From: Larkinella insperata
GTDB taxonomy: Bacteria > Bacteroidota > Bacteroidia > Cytophagales > Spirosomataceae
Reading direction: 5' to 3'
NCBI RefSeq assembly: GCF_026248825.1
Contig: NZ_CP110973.1
Location: 3,367,001-3,431,000, forward strand
DNA: 64,000 bases
Both the position numbers and the translations under genes were made by a program. Shown here in pieces: positions 52,663-60,602 of this stretch (position 1 is its first letter; the number at the start of each line of letters is the position of its first letter). Under the pieces are notes generated by a model. That model was not told the origin of the DNA. It made no database searches and saw nothing but the letters and a program-made list of their open reading frames with translations.

Positions 52663-55600
52663 CTACTTCGTTACCATAACCCGCTTTGACTCACTGTAGT
52701 CTTCTTTCTTTAGCTGAAAGAAATAAACTCCCTCAGCCTGTTGACTCAAATCAATCGTCTCCTGGTATTGCTGCCCGGTACCAATGACTGTATTTTGCCA
52801 GATCACTCTTCCCAGCACATCCACTACGGATAGTTGGGCTGTCTGTTGATGGCCGATTGTAAACGTGGCTGTTAGTTTACCGGTTGTGGGGATTGGGAAA
52901 ACCTTCAGTTCCCAATCCGTTTTTCTTTCGCTACTTACAGCTAACCGACGCGGTGATGCACAAGTCAACGTCTTGGGGGAGTTGGTCAGCAGCAGGCTGG
53001 AGCCCTTCACCCGCACACTCAGGGCATGGGCCTTGCCATCCTTGAGGCTGCTGGGGGTGGGCAGGCTGAAGACATAGTTGCCCGTGCTGCTGGCCCCCAG
53101 GGTCTTGAGGCTTTCGCGGTAGCCATTAGCCGTGGCGGTAGCCAGCACGGTGGTGCCCTCCAGCAACTCAACGGTCTGGCTGGCGGCAGGGTTGTTCTTG
53201 TCCCAGACAAAGCCACCAATGGTGTTGCAGGTGGCTGATTCGAGGTAGCCCACATAGTCGTTGACCGCACAGGTCAACGTCTTGGGGGAGTTGGTCAGCA
53301 GCAGGCTGGAGCCCTTCACCCGCACACTCAGGGCATGGGCCTTGCCATCCTTGAGGCTGCTGGGGGTGGGCAGGCTGAAGACATAGTTGCCCGTGCTGCT
53401 GGCCCCCAGGGTCTTGAGGCTTTCGCGGTAGCCATTAGCCGTGGCGGTAGCCAGCACGGTGGTGCCTTCCAGCAACTCAACGGTCTGGCTGGCGGCAGGG
53501 TTGTTCTTGTCCCAGACAAAGCCACCAATGGTGTTGCAGGTGGCTGATTCGAGGTAGCCCACATAGTCGTTGACCGCACAGGTCAACGTCTTGGGGGAGT
53601 TGGTCAGCAGCAGGCTGGAGCCCTTCACCCGCACACTCAGGGCATGGGCCTTACCATCCTTGAGGCTGCTGGGGGTGGGCAGGCTGAAGACATAGTTGCC
53701 TGTGCTGCTGGCCCCCAGGGTCTTGAGGCTTTCGCGGTAGCCATTAGCCGTGGCGGTAGCCAGCACGGTGGTGCCCTCCAGCAACTCAACGGTCTGGCTG
53801 GCGGCAGGGTTGTTCTTGTCCCAGACAAAGCCACCAATGGTGTTGCAGGTGGCTGATTCGAGGTAGCCCACATAGTCGTTGACCGCACAGGTCAACGTCT
53901 TGGGGGAGTTGGTCAGCAGCAGGCTGGAGCCCTTCACCCGCACACTCAGGGCATGGGCCTTGCTATCCTTGAGGCTGCTGGGGGTGGGCAGGCTGAAGAC
54001 ATAGTTGCCCGTGCTGCTGGCCCCCAGGGTCTTGAGGCTTTCGCGGTAGCCATTAGCCGTGGCGGTAGCCAGCACGGTGGTGCCCTCCAGCAACTCAACG
54101 GTCTGGCTGGCGGCAGGGTTGTTCTTGTCCCAGACAAAGCCACCAATGGTGTTGCAGGTGGCTGATTCGAGGTAGCCCACATAGTCGTTGACCGCACAGG
54201 TCAACGTCTTGGGGGAGTTGGTCAGCAGCAGGCTGGAGCCCTTCACCCGCACACTCAGGGCATGGGCCTTACCATCCTTGAGGCTGCTGGGGGTGGGCAG
54301 GCTGAAGACATAGTTGCCTGTGCTGCTGGCCCCCAGGGTCTTGAGGCTTTCGCGGTAGCCATTAGCCGTGGCGGTAGCCAGCACGGTGGTGCCCTCCAGC
54401 AGCTCAACGGTCTGGCTGGCGGCAGGGTTGTTCTTGTCCCAGACAAAGCCACCAATGGTGTTGCAGGTGGCTGATTCGAGGTAGCCCACATAGTCGTTGA
54501 CCGCACAGGTCAACGTCTTGGGGGAGTTGGTCAGCAGCAGGCTGGAGCCCTTCACCCGCACACTCAGGGCATGGGCCTTGCTATCCTTGAGGCTGCTGGG
54601 GGTGGGCAGGCTGAAGACATAGTTGCCCGTGCTGCTGGCCCCCAGGGTCTTGAGGCTTTCGCGGTAGCCATTAGCCGTGGCGGTAGCCAGCACGGTGGTG
54701 CCCTCCAGCAACTCAACGGTCTGGCTGGCGGCAGGGTTGTTCTTGTCCCAGACAAAGCCACCAATGGTGTTGCAGGTGGCTGATTCGAGGTAGCCCACAT
54801 AGTCGTTGACCGCACAGGTCAACGTCTTGGGGGAGTTGGTCAGCAGCAGGCTGGAGCCCTTCACCCGCACACTCAGGGCATGGGCCTTACCATCCTTGAG
54901 GCTGCTGGGGGTGGGCAGGCTGAAGACATAGTTGCCTGTGCTGCTGGCCCCCAGGGTCTTGAGGCTTTCGCGGTAGCCATTAGCCGTGGCGGTAGCCAGC
55001 ACGGTGGTGCCTTCCAGCAGCTCAACGGTCTGGCTGGCGGCAGGGTTGTTCTTGTCCCAGACAAAGCCACCAATGGTGTTGCAGGTGACGGATTCAAGGT
55101 AACCCACATAGTCTGGTACTGGACAGTTTATAGACTTGGGTGAGTTGGGCAGGGTATAAGAAATATTTTGTATCCGTACGCCCAGTTGGTGCGCTTTGCC
55201 ATCTCTCAACTGGACCGGTATTGGCAACCGGAATCCGTACTGGCCTGTCCCCGTACCCGCCTGTTGCAAGTCTGCTCGGTATTGGTTGGCAGTGCTGCTG
55301 GCGTGCACCGTGTTGCCTTCGATTAACTCAACAGTCTGAGCAATCGCAGGGGCATTCTTGTCCCACACCCAACCCGTGACTTCTACACAGTTGGCCATTT
55401 CCAGGTTACCACTGTATCCGCAGTTGATGACTTGATTAGCACCGTCGAGGATGTAGTGGCTGCCTTTGACCCGAACACTCACCTGATGGGACTGTCCATC
55501 AATTAGACTGGTGGGTAAGGGTAAGCCAAATCCATACTTTCCTGTCCCTATACCGGCCTGTTGCAAGTCGGGCCGGGACTGATCGGCCAGGGCGGTTGCG

Positions 55601-56376
55601 TGTACCGTGTTGCCTTCCATGATTTCGACGGTCAAGGTTGAACTAGGGTAATTTTTATCCCAGATCCAGCCCTGAATTTGGGCACAACTCACTTTCTCTA
55701 ATTTCCCGTTGTAACTGGCTGGCAGGTTGGCTGAAGTGCGGGACGCCAGGGTATAAACGCTGTACGTATTGGGCACAATTCGTTCAACGGTAGTAATCGA
55801 ACCGGAAGTTAATGTACTTTCTCCACCTAAGAGCGCTACTGGGTCAACCAAGGAAGAAATAGCTTCCCAGCGTGAATTGGCGGGGTTCCAGCCTGCAATG
55901 CTTAACAGGGCTAACTGGGCTTGAGTCAATTCCGAAACAGCGCTCGTTTGGTTCCAGGTTAAAGTCAGTTGCGTAGCGTTCGTGCCTTTGATGTGCCAAA
56001 ATTCGGTGGGGCTGATCTGTGCAAGAATGCCCTCTTTATTCAGAAGTGCGAATGGCGCTCCGGTGGGGTTCGACGCCGTAGCCGGATTTTGCTGATAGTA
56101 AGCCCCCAACGTACCATCGGCGTGGGCACCGAAGGGACGGTATTGTCCCTGATGCCCGACCGGGAAGACGAATGGTGCATTGCCATTTTGCTTTACGTAG
56201 CCATCAATGTGGTTGGTGTTGCTAATGGCGCTGAGCTTAAAGGTTGCCGGAAAACTAACTACACCCAGGGGAGCGGAGCGATCAGTGAAAATAATGCCAC
56301 CCGTTTGTCCATATCCCAGACAGGAGATGCTTATCAATAAACAGCTCAAAAAGAGTTGTTTGTAATTTTTTTTCAT
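52663..56376 (-). CDS. T9SS-secreted surface protein with tandem 103-residue repeats
   Basis: A 1,237-residue exported protein. A signal peptide (MKKNYKQLFLSCLLISISCLG) is followed by a unique beta-rich domain (25-215). Two diverged repeat units come next (about 217-421, with IQGWIWDKNYP and VTGWVWDKNAP), then seven almost identical 103-residue units starting at 422, 525, 628, 731, 834, 937 and 1040. Each unit begins YVGYLES, has a Cys in TCNTIGGFVWDKNNP and another in NSPKTLTC, suggesting one disulphide per Ig-like beta sandwich. The C-terminus (about 1150-1237) is a type A T9SS sorting domain with VFPIPTTGKLTATF and GVYFFQLKK. It is encoded downstream of DUF1800 and DUF1501 genes on the same strand. 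A stalk or adhesin role is inferred. Confidence 0.9.
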   Translation of the reverse strand: MKKNYKQLFLSCLLISISCLGYGQTGGIIFTDRSAPLGVVSFPATFKLSAISNTNHIDGYVKQNGNAPFVFPVGHQGQYRPFGAHADGTLGAYYQQNPATASNPTGAPFALLNKEGILAQISPTEFWHIKGTNATQLTLTWNQTSAVSELTQAQLALLSIAGWNPANSRWEAISSLVDPVALLGGESTLTSGSITTVERIVPNTYSVYTLASRTSANLPASYNGKLEKVSCAQIQGWIWDKNYPSSTLTVEIMEGNTVHATALADQSRPDLQQAGIGTGKYGFGLPLPTSLIDGQSHQVSVRVKGSHYILDGANQVINCGYSGNLEMANCVEVTGWVWDKNAPAIAQTVELIEGNTVHASSTANQYRADLQQAGTGTGQYGFRLPIPVQLRDGKAHQLGVRIQNISYTLPNSPKSINCPVPDYVGYLESVTCNTIGGFVWDKNNPAASQTVELLEGTTVLATATANGYRESLKTLGASSTGNYVFSLPTPSSLKDGKAHALSVRVKGSSLLLTNSPKTLTCAVNDYVGYLESATCNTIGGFVWDKNNPAASQTVELLEGTTVLATATANGYRESLKTLGASSTGNYVFSLPTPSSLKDSKAHALSVRVKGSSLLLTNSPKTLTCAVNDYVGYLESATCNTIGGFVWDKNNPAASQTVELLEGTTVLATATANGYRESLKTLGASSTGNYVFSLPTPSSLKDGKAHALSVRVKGSSLLLTNSPKTLTCAVNDYVGYLESATCNTIGGFVWDKNNPAASQTVELLEGTTVLATATANGYRESLKTLGASSTGNYVFSLPTPSSLKDSKAHALSVRVKGSSLLLTNSPKTLTCAVNDYVGYLESATCNTIGGFVWDKNNPAASQTVELLEGTTVLATATANGYRESLKTLGASSTGNYVFSLPTPSSLKDGKAHALSVRVKGSSLLLTNSPKTLTCAVNDYVGYLESATCNTIGGFVWDKNNPAASQTVELLEGTTVLATATANGYRESLKTLGASSTGNYVFSLPTPSSLKDGKAHALSVRVKGSSLLLTNSPKTLTCAVNDYVGYLESATCNTIGGFVWDKNNPAASQTVELLEGTTVLATATANGYRESLKTLGASSTGNYVFSLPTPSSLKDGKAHALSVRVKGSSLLLTNSPKTLTCASPRRLAVSSERKTDWELKVFPIPTTGKLTATFTIGHQQTAQLSVVDVLGRVIWQNTVIGTGQQYQETIDLSQQAEGVYFFQLKKEDYSESKRVMVTK
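52955..55113 (-). repeat. Tandem array of seven 309-bp repeats
   Basis: Seven copies with an exact 309-bp period and only a handful of differences between copies. Marker bases (ttgccatcc, ttaccatcc or ttgctatcc, with gcccgtg or gcctgtg) sort the copies, left to right, as A, A', B, C, B, C, B. The alternation shows that 618-bp pairs were duplicated as a block. Identity at silent positions implies very recent expansion or gene conversion. Confidence 0.95.
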
Positions 56377-56380
56377 AGTT

Positions 56381-56412
56381 CAAACGTTAGCAGGCAACTG
56401 ATGGCAAACAAA
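56381..56412 (-). promoter_or_regulatory. Candidate promoter of the repeat protein gene
   Basis: On the minus strand TTTG (56412-56409) and AACGTTTG (56388-56381) are 20 bases apart. The -7 box ends only 4 bp before the ATG at 56376, so a transcript from it would have virtually no leader. Confidence 0.4.
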
Positions 56413-56473
56413 CCCAAGTCTTACACCGCAGGGTGGATTTACGGGTTTGAATTGCCAACAATGCCCGCGTGTG

Positions 56474-57994
56474 TTAATTGGTCATACGGACATTGTAATC
56501 ACCTAAAAACTTCAATTCTCCGCCAGCTTTGACCGATATGTTTTTGGCGATGATGTTTTGCCCTACTTCCACAACATGCCCCGTGTTGATCTGCACAATG
56601 TCTTTTGAAGTAGGCACCCGTCCGTTCGACCAGATCTCGGGGTTTGGCCAGGCACCGGAACCAACCGTGTGAACAGTATCCGAGAAGAGCGACGTAGTAT
56701 TGAAGTTTTTAAATAAAAGAGCATCGGTTTTGGTTTTTTGCGTTCCAAACCAATCATTTAGAATATCAGAATAGACCCGTCTGAAATCGATTTGCATTTT
56801 AATATCCCGATTGGTTTCCTTGGCCGAGGGCGAAGCCGGTAGTAACCCATTAACAAGGTCAGGATTGACGCCGATGAGCTGCCTTTTTACGCCCGTTCCG
56901 AAGACAAACATTGGCGCGCCAATACCGTGATCGGTTCCTTTGGAGGCATTGGAGTTCGCCCGGCGACCGAAGTCAGAAAAAGTCATTCCCAAGACTTTAT
57001 CTTCAGTGCCCTGCAGTTTTAAGTCGTTCTGAAAAGCGGCAATGGCGTCGGATAGTTTCTTTAAAAGTTCGGCATGTGATCCTTCCAGGCTGCTGGTTCC
57101 GATTTGGTTGGCGTGGGTATCAAAACCGCCCAGTTCTACGTAGTATATTTTTGAGCGTAAGCCACCATGAATCAGACGGGCAACGATTTGTAAGCGCTCG
57201 CCCAGTTCGTTCGCTGACGGATAGGTCGCCAAATTTTTTCCGGCATCGGCTGCCGCCTTGATTTCCGAGGCATAGTCTACGGACAAGGCTTGTTGCTTAC
57301 GAATAAAAGCCACGAGCTCACCAGCGTCGCAACAGGGCAGATCCTGCTGCGGAGCGGTGTTCGCTGACCCAATAAGCTGATAAAACGAACTGGGGTCTTG
57401 TAGGGTAACTCCCATTGACTGCTGGTTACCCAGTAAAGCGGTCGTACCGATCTGGCCGATCTGAACAGCCAACGGATCTTCCATTTCACTGTTCGGATAA
57501 TTTTCCGGATAATTTGGAAAGCGGTCCGACAGGTAACGGCCTGCCCAGCCGGATGTTGAATATTGCGAGGCATCTACCCCCGTCATCCAGATGTCGGTGG
57601 AACGATAATGGGACAAATCCGGATTGGGGTAGGAAACGGAATTGACAATCGCCAGTTTTCCCTCATTATACAGATCGCGCAGGCCCGTCATGGCGGGGTG
57701 CAGACCCGTCTCTGGTGTTCCGGCGAGCGGTAAAACTTTGTTTTCAGGAATAGAAATGTTGCTTCTTAACTGGTTGTATGCTGAATAGTGTTCCAGAGGG
57801 ATAACGGTGTTAAGACCGTCGTTTCCTCCTCCCAAATAAACGATGACTAGGATTCGGTCGTTGTTTAAGGCCGCAGTCGTTTTCAAGGATTGGACCAGGG
57901 CTGAGTTTTTCGTAAAAGATTTTACCGGAAATTTTCCCAACATGACCGGTACCATAATCGATGAAGAAGCTTTAAGGAAATCTCGTCTTTTCAT
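56474..57994 (-). CDS. DUF1501 family exported protein
   Basis: A 506-residue protein with a twin-arginine signal (MKRRDFLKASSSIMVPVMLG). The DUF1501 fold, a sulfatase/alkaline-phosphatase-like superfamily member, is marked by RILVIVYLGGGNDGLNTVIP, a long central part, KIYYVELGGFDTHANQ and MTFSDFGRRANSNASKGTDHG. The last 65 residues (GSGAWPNPEIWSNGRVPTSK, then NTGHVVEVGQNI) resemble a small beta-helix-like cap seen at the end of secreted Bacteroidota proteins. DUF1501 genes usually pair with DUF1800, as here (102 bp apart, same strand). The enzymatic role is not established. Confidence 0.92.
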   Translation of the reverse strand: MKRRDFLKASSSIMVPVMLGKFPVKSFTKNSALVQSLKTTAALNNDRILVIVYLGGGNDGLNTVIPLEHYSAYNQLRSNISIPENKVLPLAGTPETGLHPAMTGLRDLYNEGKLAIVNSVSYPNPDLSHYRSTDIWMTGVDASQYSTSGWAGRYLSDRFPNYPENYPNSEMEDPLAVQIGQIGTTALLGNQQSMGVTLQDPSSFYQLIGSANTAPQQDLPCCDAGELVAFIRKQQALSVDYASEIKAAADAGKNLATYPSANELGERLQIVARLIHGGLRSKIYYVELGGFDTHANQIGTSSLEGSHAELLKKLSDAIAAFQNDLKLQGTEDKVLGMTFSDFGRRANSNASKGTDHGIGAPMFVFGTGVKRQLIGVNPDLVNGLLPASPSAKETNRDIKMQIDFRRVYSDILNDWFGTQKTKTDALLFKNFNTTSLFSDTVHTVGSGAWPNPEIWSNGRVPTSKDIVQINTGHVVEVGQNIIAKNISVKAGGELKFLGDYNVRMTN

Positions 57995-58096
57995 ATCGGT
58001 TATGTATTATATAAATACTGTAATTTTCTTAGTTTGATAATCGGGTACATTCTTACGTCGCAGCGGATTTATTCTGAACGGCTGATGGCAGATGGA

Positions 58097-59734
58097 TTAA
58101 AAGAGTTGATATTCCGCCATTCTGAACATGTATTTCAACAAAGCCCGGCACCGCCACAAAATCGTGTTTTGCTTCGTTGTATCGGTCGGATTGGATCGAT
58201 ACGCGTTCCACTCTCTGATCCAGGTCGTTCGGGCGCTGCTGTTCATCATCATGATGGAATCAATCAAAAAATCTTTCTGAGTTTGAGATAACTCAACCGC
58301 AAAGAAGTTCTTCGAAAACTCCGCCAGCACCTCTTCGCAGGTAATGGCTGGCGTACCGGAGACATCATCGAAGCCGGATTGAATTGACCTGAGCCGGGCC
58401 AGAACATCAATTCCTAATTTATAATCTGGTTTGATCTGCAAGTAGGGATTGACCAGCGCATCGGTACGACTAGCCCGTAGCCCCAGTGTCGTACCATTAA
58501 TCCAGTTTTTAGAATAACCGGTCTGGTAGTACGGAATGGATCCAAAAACGGAAGGCTGATTCAGAAAATTGAGTTGCATGGCCGTCATGCCAGAACTCAA
58601 AAAATTCATCATGGTGCGGAAAGGAGCATACTCCTTTGTACTATCCGGTACGGGCTGATTGAACAGCCGAAGCGTTCCAATCATGAATTCAGCCGGCGAT
58701 TTTACAATAGCGCCAATATTTCGGTTGTCGAAGAATATATTACTGGTTAACAGCTTTTTGAGTACAGGAGCGATTGCGTAGTTGTTGTCTGGGCTGGCAA
58801 AAAACGCAGCCAACGGAATGACGACCTGATCTTCAATTTCCTGGGTCACGTTGGGGTTAACATACCAGCGGTATAGCTTCCGGCAAATAAATTTAGGGGT
58901 CTCCGGATGGCTCAGCATCATAGTTACCAGATCGGTTAATTCAGCATCGCCCGCCGTGGCCCCACTGCGCCCGGTAATCGTTGTGTTGTTGTATTTGGAG
59001 GAAAAGAGTTTGTCGGAAGTGTCATGCCGGTCAGGGTTGAAAACTGCTCCTACACCTATTGTTCCTGTTTTTCTGTGGTTGTTAACCTGCCATCCGGTCA
59101 ATACCTGAGCAGCGGCTTTAACATCCTGTTCGGTGTAATTATAGTTTCCGGCAAAATCCTTCTGGCCTACTGTAAACAGCTCCTGTAGCTCACGACCGTA
59201 ATTTTCGTTGGGTTGTTCTTTGCTGTTATCCTTTCCATTCAGGAACACGAGCATGGCCGGATCTTTGGTGATTCCGGTAACCAGGTTTCTAAAGTTACCC
59301 AATGCATTGTCCCGTAAAAACCGCAGGTACTGATCTGTGCAGCGGTAATCGACCACTTCCCGATGGGCCGTCACAAAGTGATTCTGCCAGAACGCGGTCA
59401 GTTTTTCCAAAACGGAAGGACGACCAATTTGCTCAGTCATCAGGCCAATCCACCAGTATTGAATATAAGAAGAGTAACTAGAGGACCGGTCTTCGCTATA
59501 GGGTTTGGTCAAAAAGGGCTGCCCGGAATCCGCCCGGCCTTCTTCCAGTTCGACAGGCGGTGGTGGCGTTGCCCGATAAGACGCATTTGAAACTAAAAGT
59601 TCAACTGCTTGTGCGGCCGTCTTGCCGGTAAAGTCATTAATTTCTTCGTGAGTGGGTCCGAAGGTGGCTCTTCTTAATAGATGGGCGGCAGCGGCAGTTG
59701 TTAATGGTTTTGAGTAAGAATCTAAAAGGGCCAT
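58097..59734 (-). CDS. DUF1800 family protein
   Basis: A 545-residue protein covering the whole DUF1800 domain: AAAAHLLRRATFGPTHEEI near the start, LTAFWQNHFVTAHREVVDYR, NYGRELQELFTVGQKDFAGN, EQDVKAAAQVLTGWQV, ICRKLYRWYVNP and SPAEFMIGTLRLF. There is no obvious N-terminal signal peptide; as the DUF1501 partner has a Tat signal, co-export as a complex is conceivable but unproven. It is the first gene of a three-gene minus-strand set with DUF1501 and the T9SS repeat protein. The biochemical function is unknown. Confidence 0.93.
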   Translation of the reverse strand: MALLDSYSKPLTTAAAAHLLRRATFGPTHEEINDFTGKTAAQAVELLVSNASYRATPPPPVELEEGRADSGQPFLTKPYSEDRSSSYSSYIQYWWIGLMTEQIGRPSVLEKLTAFWQNHFVTAHREVVDYRCTDQYLRFLRDNALGNFRNLVTGITKDPAMLVFLNGKDNSKEQPNENYGRELQELFTVGQKDFAGNYNYTEQDVKAAAQVLTGWQVNNHRKTGTIGVGAVFNPDRHDTSDKLFSSKYNNTTITGRSGATAGDAELTDLVTMMLSHPETPKFICRKLYRWYVNPNVTQEIEDQVVIPLAAFFASPDNNYAIAPVLKKLLTSNIFFDNRNIGAIVKSPAEFMIGTLRLFNQPVPDSTKEYAPFRTMMNFLSSGMTAMQLNFLNQPSVFGSIPYYQTGYSKNWINGTTLGLRASRTDALVNPYLQIKPDYKLGIDVLARLRSIQSGFDDVSGTPAITCEEVLAEFSKNFFAVELSQTQKDFLIDSIMMMNSSARTTWIREWNAYRSNPTDTTKQNTILWRCRALLKYMFRMAEYQLF

Positions 59735-59804
59735 GAAACTTGGCTGAAGCGTTGATGAATTATGGTTATCGGTTGTTGTTGTTTGGAAGAGTAGATGACC
59801 CTAT

Positions 59805-59834
59805 CAAACAACAATGTAACTGTTGATTAACAAA
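59805..59834 (-). promoter_or_regulatory. Candidate promoter of the DUF1800 gene
   Basis: On the minus strand TTTG (59834-59831) and GTTGTTTG (59812-59805) are 18 bases apart, 70 bp before the ATG at 59734. The fit to the consensus is partial. Confidence 0.3.
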
Positions 59835-60363
59835 TGTTTATTTATTGTTATTTGTTGACTAATTAAAGGCAAAAAATATGCCATAACGTATAGCATAGAC
59901 CTAAATAGGAATGTAGAAATGAGACTGTGTGCGATTCATTGAAGAGCACGGGGAGCAAGCTTTTCAAATAGCTGAAAGGTGTTGTTGCGTCATGGTGAAC
60001 CTGACGTTTATGGTGCCAATTCTATGGCACTCGATACTTGAGGTGCTTCTTTTATCAACTAACTTCTCGCTTAGCGGCTGGATAAGACACTGCGGCTCTT
60101 CTGTGGTAAAAGCCAATTGCTTTTAGGTATCTACAAACCCATACGTCTAATGTCTTTACCGCTGGGCAACTTAAAGCACCGCAAAAGACGGAGTAGGTGA
60201 CATATCAAGTTAGTTCAGAAGGGAGCCAAGCTTTGCCCTGTGGTGAAGAGTTTCAATCCTCTTTAACTCAGTTGGTTAAAAGGACAACATTTTGGCCACA
60301 AATGGAGTGTAAAAGGGATTACTTCTAGCGGTAGATAAACCATAGTTTTACCCAAAAACAAAA
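59835..60363. other. Intergenic region, no supported gene
   Basis: About 530 bp at the chromosome side of the integrated element. The only open frame of note (59929-60126, GTG start, 65 residues, Cys-rich) resembles no family I know. No RNA gene or transposon end is recognised. Confidence 0.4.
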
Positions 60364-60397
60364 AAGCACTTACCGTTTCTGATAAGTGCTTGATTTT
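60364..60397 (-). terminator. Terminator downstream of the tRNA-Val fragment
   Basis: A 9-bp stem AAGCACTTA/TAAGTGCTT with a 10-base loop, followed on the minus strand by a long U-run, about 12 bp beyond the tRNA 3' end. It fits the original terminator of the tRNA gene, left on the chromosome side. Confidence 0.75.
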
Positions 60398-60402
60398 CAA
60401 CG

Positions 60403-60446
60403 TGGGAGTTGACGGGTTCGAACCGCCGACCCTCTGCTTGTAAGGC
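60403..60446 (-). other. Attachment site: 3' half of tRNA-Val (UAC)
   Basis: On the minus strand this 44-bp segment reads as the 3' half of a tRNA: anticodon loop CTTACAA (anticodon UAC), the 3' anticodon strand GCAGA, variable loop, T arm GGCGG-TTCGAAC-CCGTC, acceptor strand AACTCCC and discriminator A, with no encoded CCA. Upstream of the anticodon loop the sequence stops matching a tRNA: two of the five anticodon-stem pairs are lost and there is no D arm. It is therefore a duplicated att core, not a working gene. The integrase gene lies on the side of the missing 5' half. Confidence 0.85.
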
Positions 60447-60533
60447 GGTGTGAAGTGTCTTTGAATAGATTGTTGTTGTTTGTTTAATATATTGAAAATC
60501 AATCAATTGATAGGTATATTTTTGTTGTTACTT

Positions 60534-60564
60534 ATTGTGGATATAGCTTAATTTGTTATATTTG
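60534..60564 (+). promoter_or_regulatory. Integrase promoter (ATTG-N19-TATATTTG)
   Basis: ATTG at 60534-60537 and a perfect -7 box TATATTTG at 60557-60564, with a spacer of exactly 19. Transcription would start near 60569, inside the hairpin that precedes the integrase start codon. Confidence 0.6.
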
Positions 60565-60599
60565 TTTTACCTAACGCTTTACCTAAAAGCGGGTAAAAC
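60564..60599 (+). promoter_or_regulatory. Hairpin and direct repeat at the integrase start
   Basis: GTTTTACC (60564-60571) pairs with GGTAAAAC (60592-60599), and CGCTTT (60575-60580) with AAAGCG (60586-60591), leaving a 3-base bulge and a 5-base loop. The structure ends 3 bp before the ATG. TTTACCTAA also occurs twice, 12 bp apart (60566 and 60578). Either a protein-binding site or a translation-control stem is possible. Confidence 0.55.
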
Positions 60600-60602
60600 A
60601 CA

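Noticed and set aside
52955..55113. CRISPR-like array
   Set aside because: Units are 309 bp, contiguous, coding and without spacers; there are no cas genes.
53019..55143. Sets of identical 70-87 residue open frames on both strands in the repeat array
   Set aside because: They recur every 309 bp only because the coding repeat does; the frame of the 1,237-residue protein explains the region.
59929..60126. 65-codon GTG-started frame
   Set aside because: Cys-rich, no ribosome-binding context, no recognisable domain; treated as chance.
60403..60480. Complete tRNA gene
   Set aside because: Only the 3' half fits; D arm and 5' acceptor strand are absent and the anticodon stem is broken, so it is an attachment-site remnant.
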